Below are positions 53,358 to 64,000 of a DNA stretch of 64,000 nucleotides, piece after piece. Within the stretch, counting starts at the first letter, position 1. Each line of letters starts with the position of its first letter. This DNA comes from Symsagittifera roscoffensis (taxonomy: Eukaryota > Xenacoelomorpha > Acoela > Convolutidae): contig NC_087069.1 in NCBI RefSeq assembly GCF_963678635.1, positions 2,306,166 to 2,370,165 of the forward strand, given 5' to 3'. Position numbers and translations under genes: made by a program. The notes beneath the pieces are model-generated. The model ran no database searches. It was not told where the DNA came from and saw nothing but the letters and a program-made list of their open reading frames with translations.

Positions 53358-53855
53358 ATGACGAGCACCAAGGAACTTGACAACCCAATCACACTCCAAC
53401 TACGGAATGGCAAAACCCACCTGACATGCTGCCTACAGTCACTACACTCAATGAATTTAGAGTACGACTTGGCATCGCAGAAAAGGAAATCCATTGCAAC
53501 AGAACAATGGCCATCTCGATGTTCAAGTATACGTACAGATCCAAGTCACCAGGCATTACATCCAAAATGGAACTACTTGCTGTTCTCAGACGAGATTGAT
53601 AATAGCAACGTTCCTATAAACCAGATCAGCACTCAACACAACCAATCAGAAATCATGATACGATCTCCTGAAACGATAGTGATCAACAACAATTGTTTAA
53701 GAACAATTCCTTATCCACTATTCCAGCTTCCTGGAGCTACAGATACCGATCCTTCTTCCAAATCGGAAAAAAGAAGATGCTTGCAACTTCTCAAAAGAAT
53801 ACCATCATCCATCCTCCACTACATTAAGAAACACTATAAAACTAAAACTCACTAA
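53358..53855 (+). CDS. 3'-end ORF of element B (165 aa), doubtful
   Basis: An ATG-started frame open up to just before the 3' LTR, polar and Ser/Asn/Ile-rich, ending in a Lys-rich tail. Part (FRVRL/LEYDLASQKRKSI...QWPSRCSSIRTDPS) is still seen as DNA similarity in A and C, but those copies are not open. It could be a lost accessory gene or a chance frame in a conserved 3' region. Confidence 0.3.
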   Translation: MTSTKELDNPITLQLRNGKTHLTCCLQSLHSMNLEYDLASQKRKSIATEQWPSRCSSIRTDPSHQALHPKWNYLLFSDEIDNSNVPINQISTQHNQSEIMIRSPETIVINNNCLRTIPYPLFQLPGATDTDPSSKSEKRRCLQLLKRIPSSILHYIKKHYKTKTH

Positions 53856-53867
53856 ACCCCGGATGGG

Positions 53868-54245
53868 TGGAACCAGATCTAAACTAGTATTTATCATTGG
53901 TTTTTATTATGATAATTTATCTCTTTAAAAAAATAAATACTAACCAATCATACTCCATCAAACTAACAACCTATTTATTTGTAAAGTGTTGAAACTACTT
54001 GTAGTTTCAACACCAGAACAATTTGAGTTAAACTTAGAATACAGTTGTTCTCATTCTGGAACTAACTCGCTTAAACCGGTGTACACTAGATCTATTGAGA
54101 CTAGGAAACATAATAGTAAGATTAGGATTGGTGTTAGACTAAGAACTTGTACGATTCTATCCGGCCGAAAATAAAATAGCGCTACGAGCAGACGGTGTAC
54201 TTTATCTGAAAGACTCTATGAGTACAGTAAATAATACATAACTCA
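53868..54245 (+). repeat. Element B 3' LTR
   Basis: 378 bp, preceded by CCCCGGATGGG. Its palindrome at 53986-54013 is perfect, with a T-A pair where A and C have C-G. Confidence 0.9.
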
Positions 54246-54249
54246 GTGC

Positions 54250-55503
54250 AAATAGTTTTTTTTTAAAAACTGCTCTAAGGCTAGTGATTGTAATATTTGT
54301 GTTCGTTCGAGTTCACATAGGTGATTGAGTGTTTCTAATTCGCATTATGACATTTCTTGAAAAACTCTACTTATCGTGTAATCTTATTTCATATCTAAGT
54401 GTATATCATAGTGGATTGCACAAAAATATGTATTATTCATCAGTGAAAATTTTTATAAACGTGTGCTGTCTTTATCTTGTGGGCGAAGTTTTCTTCCAGG
54501 GTTTTCCGTGTTTCTAAAACAAGCTACCAGGATATCAGCAATTTCAACGTCGCGGTTTTGCTTCGGGTGATTTGGGTTTATATTTAATTTTACCGTTTTC
54601 ATGTCGAAACGTTCTTCGTATTTGACAAAAACTTCTAAATGATGTGTCTCAAAAAGTGGTGTTTTATTTGCACAAGCATTTTTGTTTCAGGGTAAAATTG
54701 AAAACGTGTTAAATTAATTTGTATTCCTTTATTATTTTGTAGCAATGTCCACTATATCTTATTTTAACAGGGTTTAATTTTTCAAAGAGAATTGATTCAT
54801 TGGAGTATTTTTGATGAAATTTAATCATTCTTGCGTGAAATTTAGCTACCTGAATTGTGGTACATGTGTCTTCAGGGAATTAAACTATGGTTGCCTAGTT
54901 TCGAGTGGTAGAATCGCAAAAACCTTGATAGTTTTTCCAAGGTACGCGTATTTCTTGATATAAAATAGTAACGTTTGTTAAATCTTGTGTTATTTGTACT
55001 TTTTCTAATTGAATTTTCCAATCAAAAAACAATCATATCTTGGTATCCTTTCTTTCTTGTGTCTGCTTTGCATTTTTTTAAAGGATTTTGAAAGATTTTT
55101 TATTCCAATGTGTGGTATCCAGTTTTTATCATGTAGATCTTAAGTTAAACGTACGTTCGTGTGCGCCGTGCAACGGGCATTTATTGTCTCACCTTATATG
55201 AACTTGATATGTTGCGAGTTCTGCTTGATGTGCAGAGTCTGGAAAAACATGGAAAGTTAATAAATTTTGACATGATCTTTTATTTGTAGTTAACTTTTGT
55301 CGTCTGAGTTCGTTCTTGCAATCTTCGGAGTTTAGGTGTAAGAGTCTTACTATGTTACTTTGATAGAAAGATTCATGGTTGAGTATATTCTTGTTTCTAT
55401 TTGAGACTTGGGAACAATGTTCTTTTTCTTCTGAAAATTTTGCTGTAAATTTCTATCCTATTAAAGTCATAGCTCGTACTTTTCAAACTTAAGATATATG
55501 TAG
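54250..55503 (-). pseudogene. Env of element C, first duplicate, 5' portion
   Basis: Resumes the env piece cut by element B and runs to the counterpart of A env residue about 80. The same segment recurs at about 55860-56890. Heavily broken. Confidence 0.65.
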
Positions 55504-56890
55504 TCCTGAATATCCGCTGTAATCATGTGCATATATGTCAGAGAATCCTGCGGTTTCAGCAAGTTTTTGTAAATATTGGTCTTTTGATTGTTTTTGGGTT
55601 GTGTCTATTTTAATTAGAAGTTCTTGAAATTGTTGGGATCAAAATAGTATGCCTATTGATTGTAAATTTATGATTGGGTTAAGAGCAAAAGCTTTTAAGA
55701 TGGCATAAGAGTAGTGTATGGGGTGAGAAGGTAGTATTTATCCTCATTTGAGTTTAGCTATACTACATTGTGGCTATTTTCAGATCCACATGAGATGGCT
55801 GTATCCCAAAAATATGTGCATCTGGAAAGTGTTTCAACAAGATGTACTTCATTTTGCAGAATATAGGAATTCTTTATCTTGCGGGCGAAATTTTCTTCCA
55901 GGGTTTTCCGTGTTTCTCAAAAATGCTACCGGGATATAAGAAAATTCAACGTCGCGGTTTTCATTCGGGTGATTTGGGTTTATATTTAATTTTACTGTTT
56001 TCATGTCGAAAGCTTATTCGTATTTGACAAGAATTTCTGAATAATGAGTCTTAAAAAGGGGTGTTTTATTTGTACTAGCAGTTCTGTTTCAGGGTAAACT
56101 TGAAAACGTTTTAATTTAATTTGTATTCAATCAATTTCTTGTAGCAATGTCCATTAGATCTTATTTTAACAGGGTTTACTTTTCGAAGGTTATTGATTCA
56201 TTGGGGTATTTTTGATAAAGTATAATCATTCTAGCGTGAAATTTAGCTACTTGAATTGTAGTACATGTGTCATCAGGGAATTAAACTATGGTTGCCTAGG
56301 TTCGAGTGGTGGGATCGCAATAACCTTTATAGTTGTTGCAAGGTACGCGTATTTCTTGATATAATATAGTAACATTTTTTAATTCTTGTGTTATTTGTAC
56401 TTTTTCTAATTGAATTTTCCAATAAAAAAAACAAACATATCTTGGTATCTTTTATTTCTTGTGTCTGCTTTGCAATTTTTTATAGGATTTTGCAAGCATT
56501 TTTATTCCAATGTGTGGTATCCTGGTTTTATCATGTAGATCATAAGTTAAACGTACGTCCGTGTGCGCCTTGGGACGGGTATTTATTGTCAAAATTAACA
56601 TGAACCTGATATGCTGCAAGTTCTGCTTGATGTGCAGAGTGTGGAAAAACAAGAAAAATTACTAATTTTTGACAAGATCCTTTATTTGTAGTTAATTTCT
56701 ATCCTCTGAGTTCGTTTTTGCAATCTTCCGGGTTTAGGTGTAGGAGTCTTTCTATATTACGTTGATAGAAAGATTCAAGGTTGAGTCTATTCTTGCTTCC
56801 ATTTGAGACTTGGTAACAATGTACTTTTTCTTCTGAAAAATTTCGCTTTAAAAATCTATCCTATTAAAGTCATAGCTCGTGCTTTTAAAT
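54480..56890. repeat. Tandem duplication within element C env
   Basis: 54480-55503 matches about 55880-56890, and 36196-36692 (beyond the nested B insertion) matches 55504-55870. Together they form two direct copies of an env segment of about 1.4-1.75 kb. The duplication predates the B insertion because B splits one copy. Confidence 0.85.
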
Positions 56891-57070
56891 AGATATTGCT
56901 ACAATATTTGACGGTTCTATTTCTTGTGATTCTGAATCGCATTGGGTTACTTGGTTTATTGCGTATTTATGTAGTGTTTTTTGTTCGTTTTCTTCACAAT
57001 CATAATTTGTAACTAGTAAGCCTTTTGGTCCTGTGCGAGTGGAAGGGTTTTTATGGGATGTTGGTTCTTA
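55504..57070 (-). pseudogene. Env of element C, second duplicate plus N-terminus
   Basis: The N-terminal part (GPKGLLVTNYDCEENEQK, near 57000) leads into a second copy of the env body, ending abruptly at 55504 in the membrane-proximal region, where the tandem copy restarts. Frames are broken. Confidence 0.65.
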
Positions 57071-58250
57071 AAAAATAAGGGGAGAGAGGGTTTGGAGAGA
57101 AAAATTTCAAAAGATACATTTGTAGGATAGCCCGAATATGGGTTATAGAATGTGATGTATCCTAGTGTCTTTTTCATATTTCTATCGAATTTATAGATAA
57201 GTTCTGTTGTAGGGGAGGTGATATTTGAACTGTTATGTTTGGTGGAGCTTGGGGAAGAGGGTGATACTTAAGTTTCAAACTTAAGTGTTAATTTGTCGTG
57301 TGTAAGGATTTGTATGTTGTGTTCCTGTGTGTCTTTGTGAACATCGTGTCTGTTTTGTAATATGTTCAATGCCCAATTATGTAGTCTCTTGCTATCAAGA
57401 TGTTGACAAAAAAAGGAGGGGGGCTACGAATGTGTTTTAGTGTAATCGTAGGGGTGTATTATTGGCTAAATGTTCTCGATACCTATCCTCTAAATTTGTA
57501 GGGAAATTAAATTGAAATGTTGTAGTTGGGGTTTGACTTATTGTTGAGGGGGTTGAAGGTAGTGATAGAGTTTCTGGTAGTGACAAGAATGTTTCTGATG
57601 ATAGATCTGTAGGATCGTTTACTGAATTTGGTTCACCTTGAGTGACTGCTTGTGTCATTCAATGTGGGAGACGTTGTGTTGAAGTAGGGGGATTGAAAAG
57701 ATTTTCACGAATTTTTTCAGATGTGGGGATTGATCCTAAATAATCCGTTGGAGTATTTTTATGTGAAATTGTTTGTAATGATGAGGGAGTACTTTGATTT
57801 GTATTACTGGAAAAATCAAAAAGATTTTGAGATGGTGATGGGTGTATATTGAAATAACATCTTGGTGTTGCAAAATTTCTATTTCTTCGGGGATGGATTA
57901 TTTGTCTTTCTATTGTAGATGTTTGGTTTTGATTTTGACTTGGATGTCTTGTTCATCTAAGGTCTTGGTGGAGAGAAGGATAGATGTTGTAAGTTGGTTT
58001 TGTGGTTCACTTAGAGGTGCGTGGCAGACTACTGGAATTAACGGTTCGAATAAAAATGCATGTCTTTCTTCGAATGTGTAGGGTTTTTCTTGAAATGAAA
58101 TGCGTTTTGATAATTGAGATTGTTTTGGTTTGACTAGGCGCTGGTCTTTTTGGGGTATCTTGGGATTTCGTAGTTGGTGGGGATTGTAGGGTTGGTTGTT
58201 GATTGGCAATTTTGTAATATTCTAGTCTTTTTTCCTTTTATGAATTAAAT
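57071..58250 (-). pseudogene. p3 of element C, decayed
   Basis: Pieces include KPYTFEERHAFLFEPL (near 58070), 'MTQAVTQGEPNSVNDPTDLS' (57658 leftward) and the LFLSTS/HNWAL region near 57380. Several frameshifts. Confidence 0.65.
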
Positions 58251-58412
58251 CTATGTCGCTTATAAAAATCGTCTATAAAAATGATTAATAGAATTGTCGC
58301 TAGTGCGAAGGTGATTTTTGCGTTTTTATACAGTTACATATGGTCAAAATGAGGAAAATGAGGAGGGTGACAAAATTTACGAAAAGAAGAAAGATGTCTT
58401 TACTATTGAATA
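58251..58412 (-). pseudogene. p2 of element C
   Basis: Hydrophobic anchor (DIFLLFVNFVTLLIFLILTI), followed after a stop near 58240 by p3 in the same frame. Confidence 0.5.
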
Positions 58413-58425
58413 AATGTCTTAACAC

Positions 58426-58659
58426 TTAAATTGTTGTTGAAATATTGTACCTGAGAAGTTGGTCAAGGATTTTTGAGAAGTCTAGGTAGGTTTTAATAGG
58501 GTAGTGAAAGATGACAAAGCGGCTGCAAACAAAAGCGAGAAGGAATATTTCAAGGTTCTCTATAATAAAAATTACACTGAGTTGAAAAAAGATTGTGAAA
58601 AATGAAAGAAGTTTTGATGTTATTGTTTTTAGATATTGAACTGTTTGAGAGAGAAGCAT
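58426..58659 (-). CDS. p1 of element C (77 aa, still open)
   Basis: Starts MLLSQTVQYLKTITSKLLSF and is hydrophobic to a Lys/Asp-containing tail (DFSKILDQLLRY) that matches the end of A p1. The frame also extends 29 codons upstream to 58746. It is the only open gene in this old copy, which supports p1 as a real gene; survival could be chance given its length. Confidence 0.5.
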   Translation of the reverse strand: MLLSQTVQYLKTITSKLLSFFTIFFQLSVIFIIENLEIFLLAFVCSRFVIFHYPIKTYLDFSKILDQLLRYNISTTI

Positions 58660-58924
58660 TTGAGAAATGATTTCGTTTGTTGAATTAATTTTTGTTTTTC
58701 GATTCGGAAAACAGGAGTGGTCAGATTGTTTATTGATTTTTGACAAATGGGTTGGATATGGGCAATTTTTGGTGAAGTGTTATAGCGAATTTAGGCTAAA
58801 TGATCATGTCGAATTTTGGCTTTAAGTCTATTTAATACTTTCCTTTGGGGGAAACGTGGGGTAAAAGTTGAGACAATATTGTTGGTTTTTGTTCCGCTTG
58901 ATAGGGGAAGGTTGTAACTTTTAT
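58660..58924 (-). other. Pol-p1 spacer of element C
   Basis: Degenerate counterparts of the TTAGCCTAAAG repeat near 58790 and 58820 (minus strand). No gene. Confidence 0.4.
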
Positions 58925-61900
58925 ATTTTGTTTATATAATATTTTAGAATGTGGGATGAAAATTTGTAATCTTTTCGTGTCTTATTTCGGAGTCGCATGA
59001 TTTGCATTGTTCTGACTTTTCTTTTATTTCTTGTGGTAAATTTTGTTCTTCTAATTTACGATCATTTCTTTGATTTTATGGTATATGTTTTTCTGTTTAT
59101 CTCTTGACTTTATGTTGAGGTGTTTTTAATAGACTTGTTTTTTTTATTTTGGTACGGGTGATGGATGATTCAGATTCTGATTTTTGTTGATGATTTTTTG
59201 TCTGAATTGTCTTGGACAACTTTTAGTCCTATAAACGAGGAGTGTAAATAATTGTGTAAATTTGCGAACGGCGACATTTTTGAGTGGTATGGTAGAAGAT
59301 TATTTCGATATCGAATTATTTCTTTTCTTGTTAAAATCAAAAAGTTTGTATGTAACATCAGTGGGTTTGTCAGTTACTTGATATGGTCCTTTTTGGATCG
59401 GTTGAAGTTTCTTAGATATTCATTTTTGTGTTATAAATTTTGGTACTAAAACATATGTTTCATTTTTTAAATTTGTAGCTGGTGTAAATCGTGAACAGAT
59501 TTGTGATTGAAAATTCTGTTTTTGTAGTTAATTTTTGGCTGATTTTTGATAAATTCCATTGCGCTTTTTACCTCGATTCAAAAAATATTCCATATGTATG
59601 CAGGACTCTACTTTTAAGATTTGCGGTTGATGAAAATGATTTTCGTCGTCGTATTTAATGGTAGATTGTAACAAACTGATTCTTTTGTAGTTTGACAATA
59701 ACCTTGTGCATTCTTTGAAAAATTTGCTGTGATTATTGTCGGTTTTCGTGTTTTTTGATTAAAAACAATTTTATATGGTGATAGGCCTAGAATTGTTGTT
59801 CTTTGTGATATATAAGCTAAGGGGAATACTTTCACGTCAGTTGACCTTCGGTATATTTGTTATCATTTCCATTAATGATACATCTGAGGTATTCCTGTAC
59901 TGAACGGTTCATACCTTCTGCTAAACCATTAGTCCATGGGGCATGAGATGTTCGGGGTTGATGTCTAACTTTTTTAAGATGGCATAACGTGATGATTTCT
60001 TTATTTATGATCTCAGTGCCATTGTCTGTGACAAAAACTTCTGGTAATCCGAATTTAGCTATCCAATGATCGTAAAGTGTTGTATATGCATAATAAGCGT
60101 TAGAATGAGGTACGGGATTGGGTGCTACATAGTGAGTAAACGCATCAACTATTACCATTATGTATGAATTTCCTTCTGAGGAGGGTGATATAGGGCCTTT
60201 TGTATCAAATGATTTTCTGTGGTAGAAACATAAACTTTTTCCTTTAAAGTCTGGTTTTTCTGCCAGTTGTTTTTGATGTGTAAATGCTTTATTTAATTGA
60301 TACTATATACAATCGTTACATAGAACTTTTATCCAAATTGGTGCAATTGGAAAGTAAAACTTTTGAACAAAATTTGAGTGTGTTTTTTCTGATCATGCAC
60401 GTCCTTTTGTATTTAAGCAATGTGAGATTCGAAATGCTAGATGTATCATATTCAATCGTAGAGAAGTAATTTTAGTTCAGAGGTTTGGTATTCTAAAAAT
60501 CAGTATTTCCATTTTTTTTGTGTTTTTAATTTTTCTAAATTATCTAAAAATAGAAGTTTTCTATTTCCTAGAATCGTTAATCTATTTTTACAGGTTTTGT
60601 TTTATTTATGTGCCAAGATTTGAGTTGCCTTATGACAGGGTCAAGGTTTTGATATTTTTGTAATCATTCCAGTGTTATTTTTTCTGTGAAGGGTAGAAAA
60701 AATATTTCAACTTCTGTTTTTGAAAGGGTATATTGTCTAAAGAGTCTTTTATTAAAAAATTGATTTATGGTGAATTTTGAGTCTTAAAAAAATTTAAATG
60801 ATAATTTTATTTGAGCAGTAAAGTTTTCTTTTTCTGTTGAATGGATGAGGTCTTTTCGATTCACTTTTTGTTTAGGTTGTTTGTGCTGTATGTTATTTTT
60901 AATCCATGATGAACATGGTATCGGTTTGAATGTAGAGTTTTCTAATAAGTCTACTTCATAGTGATTCTTTTGGCAATCAATGTATAATGTTAAATTATTC
61001 ATTTTTGCATTGTCAAGATCGATCTTTACTGCATATTTGCATTCTAGTCTTGGTGATATTTCGTTTTTTGATTACATTGTCGTTTTCCTTGTTAATAATT
61101 CAGGTGGTGTATTTCGGCTGAGTTTATATGGTAATGCAAGACTTTTTCCTGCAGTCCAATCTATATTTAGGTTTGAGAATTTCATTTAAAAAATTGAAAT
61201 TTATAAATTCTATGGTTTGGATTTAGTTTTTGTGTGAACCGGAAAGTTACAGGTTTATGATTTGCTAATAAAACTGTCGGATGTTTTGATCCAAAGAATA
61301 AAAAATCTTATTCTGTAAGAAAATATATTATAGCTGTGCATTCTCTCATAAGTGTAGCGTCACACGTGGCATGAATTGGTTGATCTGGATCTGGGATCGT
61401 GATCGCTATTTGTTCAGTGAGACGGGTCTTTATTTCTTCAAAACGTTTCTGGTCCTCAAATTTCCTATCCAAATTACATTGTTGTCTAAAAATATTATAA
61501 AACGATCCTATAAATTATCATTTTATAGACATATTTACTTAAAAATTTAGCCTTCCAGGGAACTCTTGGATTTTTTTTTATTTGATGGAGGTTAAAATTT
61601 TAATATAATGTCTATGCAAAATTTTATTGAAGAATTGGTTTTCCTTAAATTTTATGTGCAAGGAATTTAACAAGAGTAAGAAACAAATGTGATTTTTCTG
61701 GGGCTACTTTCATGTTTTCTTTAAGTAAGATTTGGTAATATTTTTCCTTATACCTTAAACAATTCGTCTTTTGTTTGTGATTGCATGGAAACATCGTCTA
61801 AACATGAGTTTTTTACTGAGAATGTGTGGTGAAGAAATTTGCCTCATAAATGCTGAAAAAGCTGCTGGTCCTATGGAAATTCCATAGAATTGTCTATTGA

Positions 61901-64000
61901 AGTCGTATTGTTGATTTCCAATAACGAATTGTATTAGGCGTCGTGAGTTTTGTCTAATGACATTTGATTGTACGCGCTGTTCACATCAGTTGTTGTAAAG
62001 TATTGTTCTTTTATCTTAAAGAAAATCACTTGAATTGGTTCTATAGGACAATTACATTTAGATTCATCAATTAGGGCGTTGAGATATCTTGCATCTAGAA
62101 CTATTTTCAATGATTCGTCTTTAGCGAGGATGATAACAGTTTTTATGAACGTGTTTCTTTTGGGTTGTCTTCCTTTATTTACCAATGAAATAATTTCAAA
62201 TTGCTCTAGAATCTCTAATAATCTATTCACTTTATCTTATAAGTAAATTGGGACTTTTCTTGCTAGTTGTTTTTTGAAAACGGCGTCAGGTTTTAGAGGT
62301 AGATGTAATGGTGAATTTATTTTTCCAACATCGAATTTAGATGTTGCAAAAACCATTAGGTATTTAAGTAGTAGTTCTCCTGACTGTTCAAATTCTTGTT
62401 GACTGATTTGAGAATGTGGGAAATTGAAACTTTTGTTGTTCATTTATGCATTTCGAAGTTTCAATTGTTAGTTTAAAATGTGGTGTTTTTGTAAACTAAT
62501 CTGAGTTTCGTTTTCAGTCACTCATTATTTAATTGAGACTATATACAGTCTTTACATAGAATTTTTATCCAAATTGGTGCTATTGGAAAGTAAAACTTTT
62601 GAACAAAATTTGCGTGGGTTTTTTCTGATCAGGCACGTCCTTTTGTATTTAAGCAATGTGAGATACGAAATGCTAGGATTATCATATTCAATGGTAGAGA
62701 GTTACTTTTAGTTCAGAGTTTTGGTATTCTAAAAATCAGTATTTTCATTTTTTGTTGTGTTTTTAATTTTTCTAAATTATCTAAAAATAGAAAATTTCTA
62801 TTTCCTAGAATTGTTAATCTATTTTACAGGTTTTGTTTTATTTATGTGCCAAGATTTGAGTTGCCTTATGACATTTTGATATTTTTGTAGACATTTCAGT
62901 GTTATTTTTACTGTGAGTGGTAGAAAAAATTTTTCAATTTCTGTTTCTGAAAGGGGTATAGTGTCTAAAGAGTCTTTTATTAATGGTGATTTATGGTGAA
63001 TTTTGAGTCTTAAAAAAATTTAAATGATAATTTTATTTGAGCAGTAAAGTTTTCTTTTTCTGTTGAATGGATGAGGTCTTTTCGATACACTTTTTGTTTA
63101 GGTTGTTTGTGCTGTATGTTATTTTTAATCCATGATGAACATGGTATCGGTTTGAATGTAGAGTTTTCTAATAAGTCTACTTCATAGTGATTCTTTTGGC
63201 AATCAATTTATAATGTTAAAATATTCATTTTTGCATTGTCAAGATTGATCTTTACTGCATATTTGCATTCTAGTCTTGGTGATATTTCGTTTTTTGATTA
63301 TGTTGTCGTTTTCCTTGTTATTAATTCAGGTGGTGTATTTTGGCTGAGTTTATCTGGTAATGCAAGACTTTTTCCTGCAGTCCAAACAATATTTAAGTTT
63401 GAGAATTTCTTTTAAAAAAATTGAAATTTATAAACTCTATGGTGTGGATTTGAATTTTGTGTAAATATGAAAGTTACAGGTTTATGATTTGTTAATAAAA
63501 CTGTCGGATGTTTTGATCCAAAGAATAAAAAAATCTTATTCTGTAAGAAAATATATTATAGCTGTGCATTCTCTCATAAGTGTAGCGTCACACGTCGCAT
63601 GAAATGGTTGATCTGGATCTGGGATCGTGATCGCTATTTGTTCAATGAGAAGGGTCTTTATTTCTTCAAAACGTTTCTGGTCCTCTAAATTCCTTTCCAA
63701 GTTACTTTGCTGTCTAAAAATATTATAAAACGATTTTATGAATTATCATTTTATAAAAATATTTACTTAAAAATTTAGCCTTCCAAGGAACTCTTGGATT
63801 TTTTTTATTTGATGGATGTTAAAGTTTTAATATAATGTCTATGCAAGATTTTATTGGAATAATTGGGTTCCTTAAATATTATGTGCAAGGAATTTAACAA
63901 GAGTAAGAAACAAATGTGTTTTTTCTGGGGCTACTTTCATGTTTTCTTTAATTAAGATTTGGTGATATTTTTCTTATAATTTAAGCACTTCGTCTTTTGT
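58925..64000 (-). pseudogene. Pol of element C, decayed and partly duplicated
   Basis: Reading from the right edge: RT and RNase H pieces (64000-62530), a second RT (FNFPHSQISQQEFEQ, 62443-61934), RNase H and linker (to 60784), integrase zinc region (about 60300) and core (60158-59614: VTDNGTEIIN, TSHAPWTNGLAEGMN), then the C-terminal module to about 58925. It runs off the window. Frameshifts throughout; a serine codon is present where A has its nonsense codon. Confidence 0.8.
60296..64000. repeat. Tandem duplication within element C pol (unit about 2.23 kb)
   Basis: 60296-62529 and 62530-64000 (second copy cut by the window edge) are near-identical head-to-tail copies of the integrase-zinc/RNase H/RT region. 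TTATTTAATTGA is present at both junctions (60287 and 62526). Confidence 0.9.

Larger units (their letters stand above)
36693..54245 (+). mobile_element. Element B: decayed LTR element nested in element C
   Basis: It is bounded by LTRs of 353 and 378 bp starting TGGAACCAGATCTAAACTAG and ending ACTCA, flanked by CTGC on the left and GTGC on the right (a 4-base target duplication with one change). It splits the env gene of element C. Gene order is as in A, but with many stops, frameshifts and deletions, including one joining env to ORFX. LTR divergence shows it is much older than A. Confidence 0.9.
54246..64000 (-). mobile_element. Element C, remaining part (minus strand, runs off the window)
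   Basis: It continues element C beyond the B insertion: env, p3, p2, p1, then the integrase, RNase H and RT parts of pol. Two internal tandem duplications are present (env and RT/RNase H). The 5' LTR and gag are beyond the right edge. Confidence 0.85.

Noticed and set aside
53986..54174. Frame inside the element B 3' LTR
   Set aside because: It starts at GTG within the LTR palindrome, and A and C do not preserve it as coding sequence.
1..64000. CRISPR arrays, bacterial operons, rRNA or tRNA genes
   Set aside because: None visible. Repeats here are LTRs, tandem duplications and short AT-rich motifs without regular spacers.
31892..64000. Two separate minus-strand elements instead of one element C
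   Set aside because: The left and right pieces join in the middle of env across element B without overlap or a second LTR, and the repeated segments are internal tandem duplications.

Overview
The window looks like repeat-rich, AT-rich DNA from an invertebrate animal. The evidence is Maverick/Polinton genes, very large Ty3/gypsy-type LTR elements, and exon fragments with short introns, TTTCAG-type acceptors and AATAAA signals. A nematode or arthropod would fit, but nothing visible fixes the species. No bacterial operon, rRNA, tRNA or CRISPR array was seen.

Layout. (1) 1-5609 is a decayed Maverick/Polinton. Its first 1.6 kb is a giant palindrome whose hinge lies in the packaging ATPase. After it come a conserved Maverick protein, an integrase truncated after its first catalytic Asp, minor capsid, a basic core-like protein, major capsid, and an adenovirus-type protease that is still open. 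(2) 5610-7189 is mostly featureless, with one short repeat cluster and one doubtful exon. (3) 7190-12182 plus 31027-31248 is a tandem array of three near-identical 1.74-kb units. Each unit carries on the minus strand the last two exons of an unrecognised gene and an A20-like zinc-finger segment. (4) 12183-31022 is element A, an 18.84-kb LTR element inserted in array unit 3. It has 410-bp LTRs differing at one base and a CCAT target duplication. (5) 31249-31891 is a short host stretch with a possible exon. (6) 31892-36692 and 54246-64000 are element C, an old minus-strand relative of A, split by (7) element B (36693-54245, plus strand), another decayed relative. C also carries two internal tandem duplications.

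The most interesting system is the element A family. Its order is LTR, primer site, small ORF, upstream ORF1, a single gag-pol frame (long Gag, CCHC knuckle, protease, RT, RNase H, integrase, GPY tail), a small hydrophobic protein (p1), a membrane-anchored Pro/Gln-rich protein (p2/p3), an envelope-like glycoprotein, ORFX (601 aa, unknown) and LTR. All genes lie on one strand, and most neighbours overlap or touch, including two ATGA stop-start overlaps. Three copies (A, B, C) preserve the same gene set, which makes p1, p2/p3, ORFX and ORF1 credible genes rather than chance frames. Structured non-coding parts also recur in the copies: an LTR stem with compensatory changes, hairpins in the leader, and a GC-richer block in the 3' UTR. 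Copy A has only three obvious lesions: one nonsense codon near the end of pol, one frame disruption between p2 and p3, and one single-base frameshift in env.
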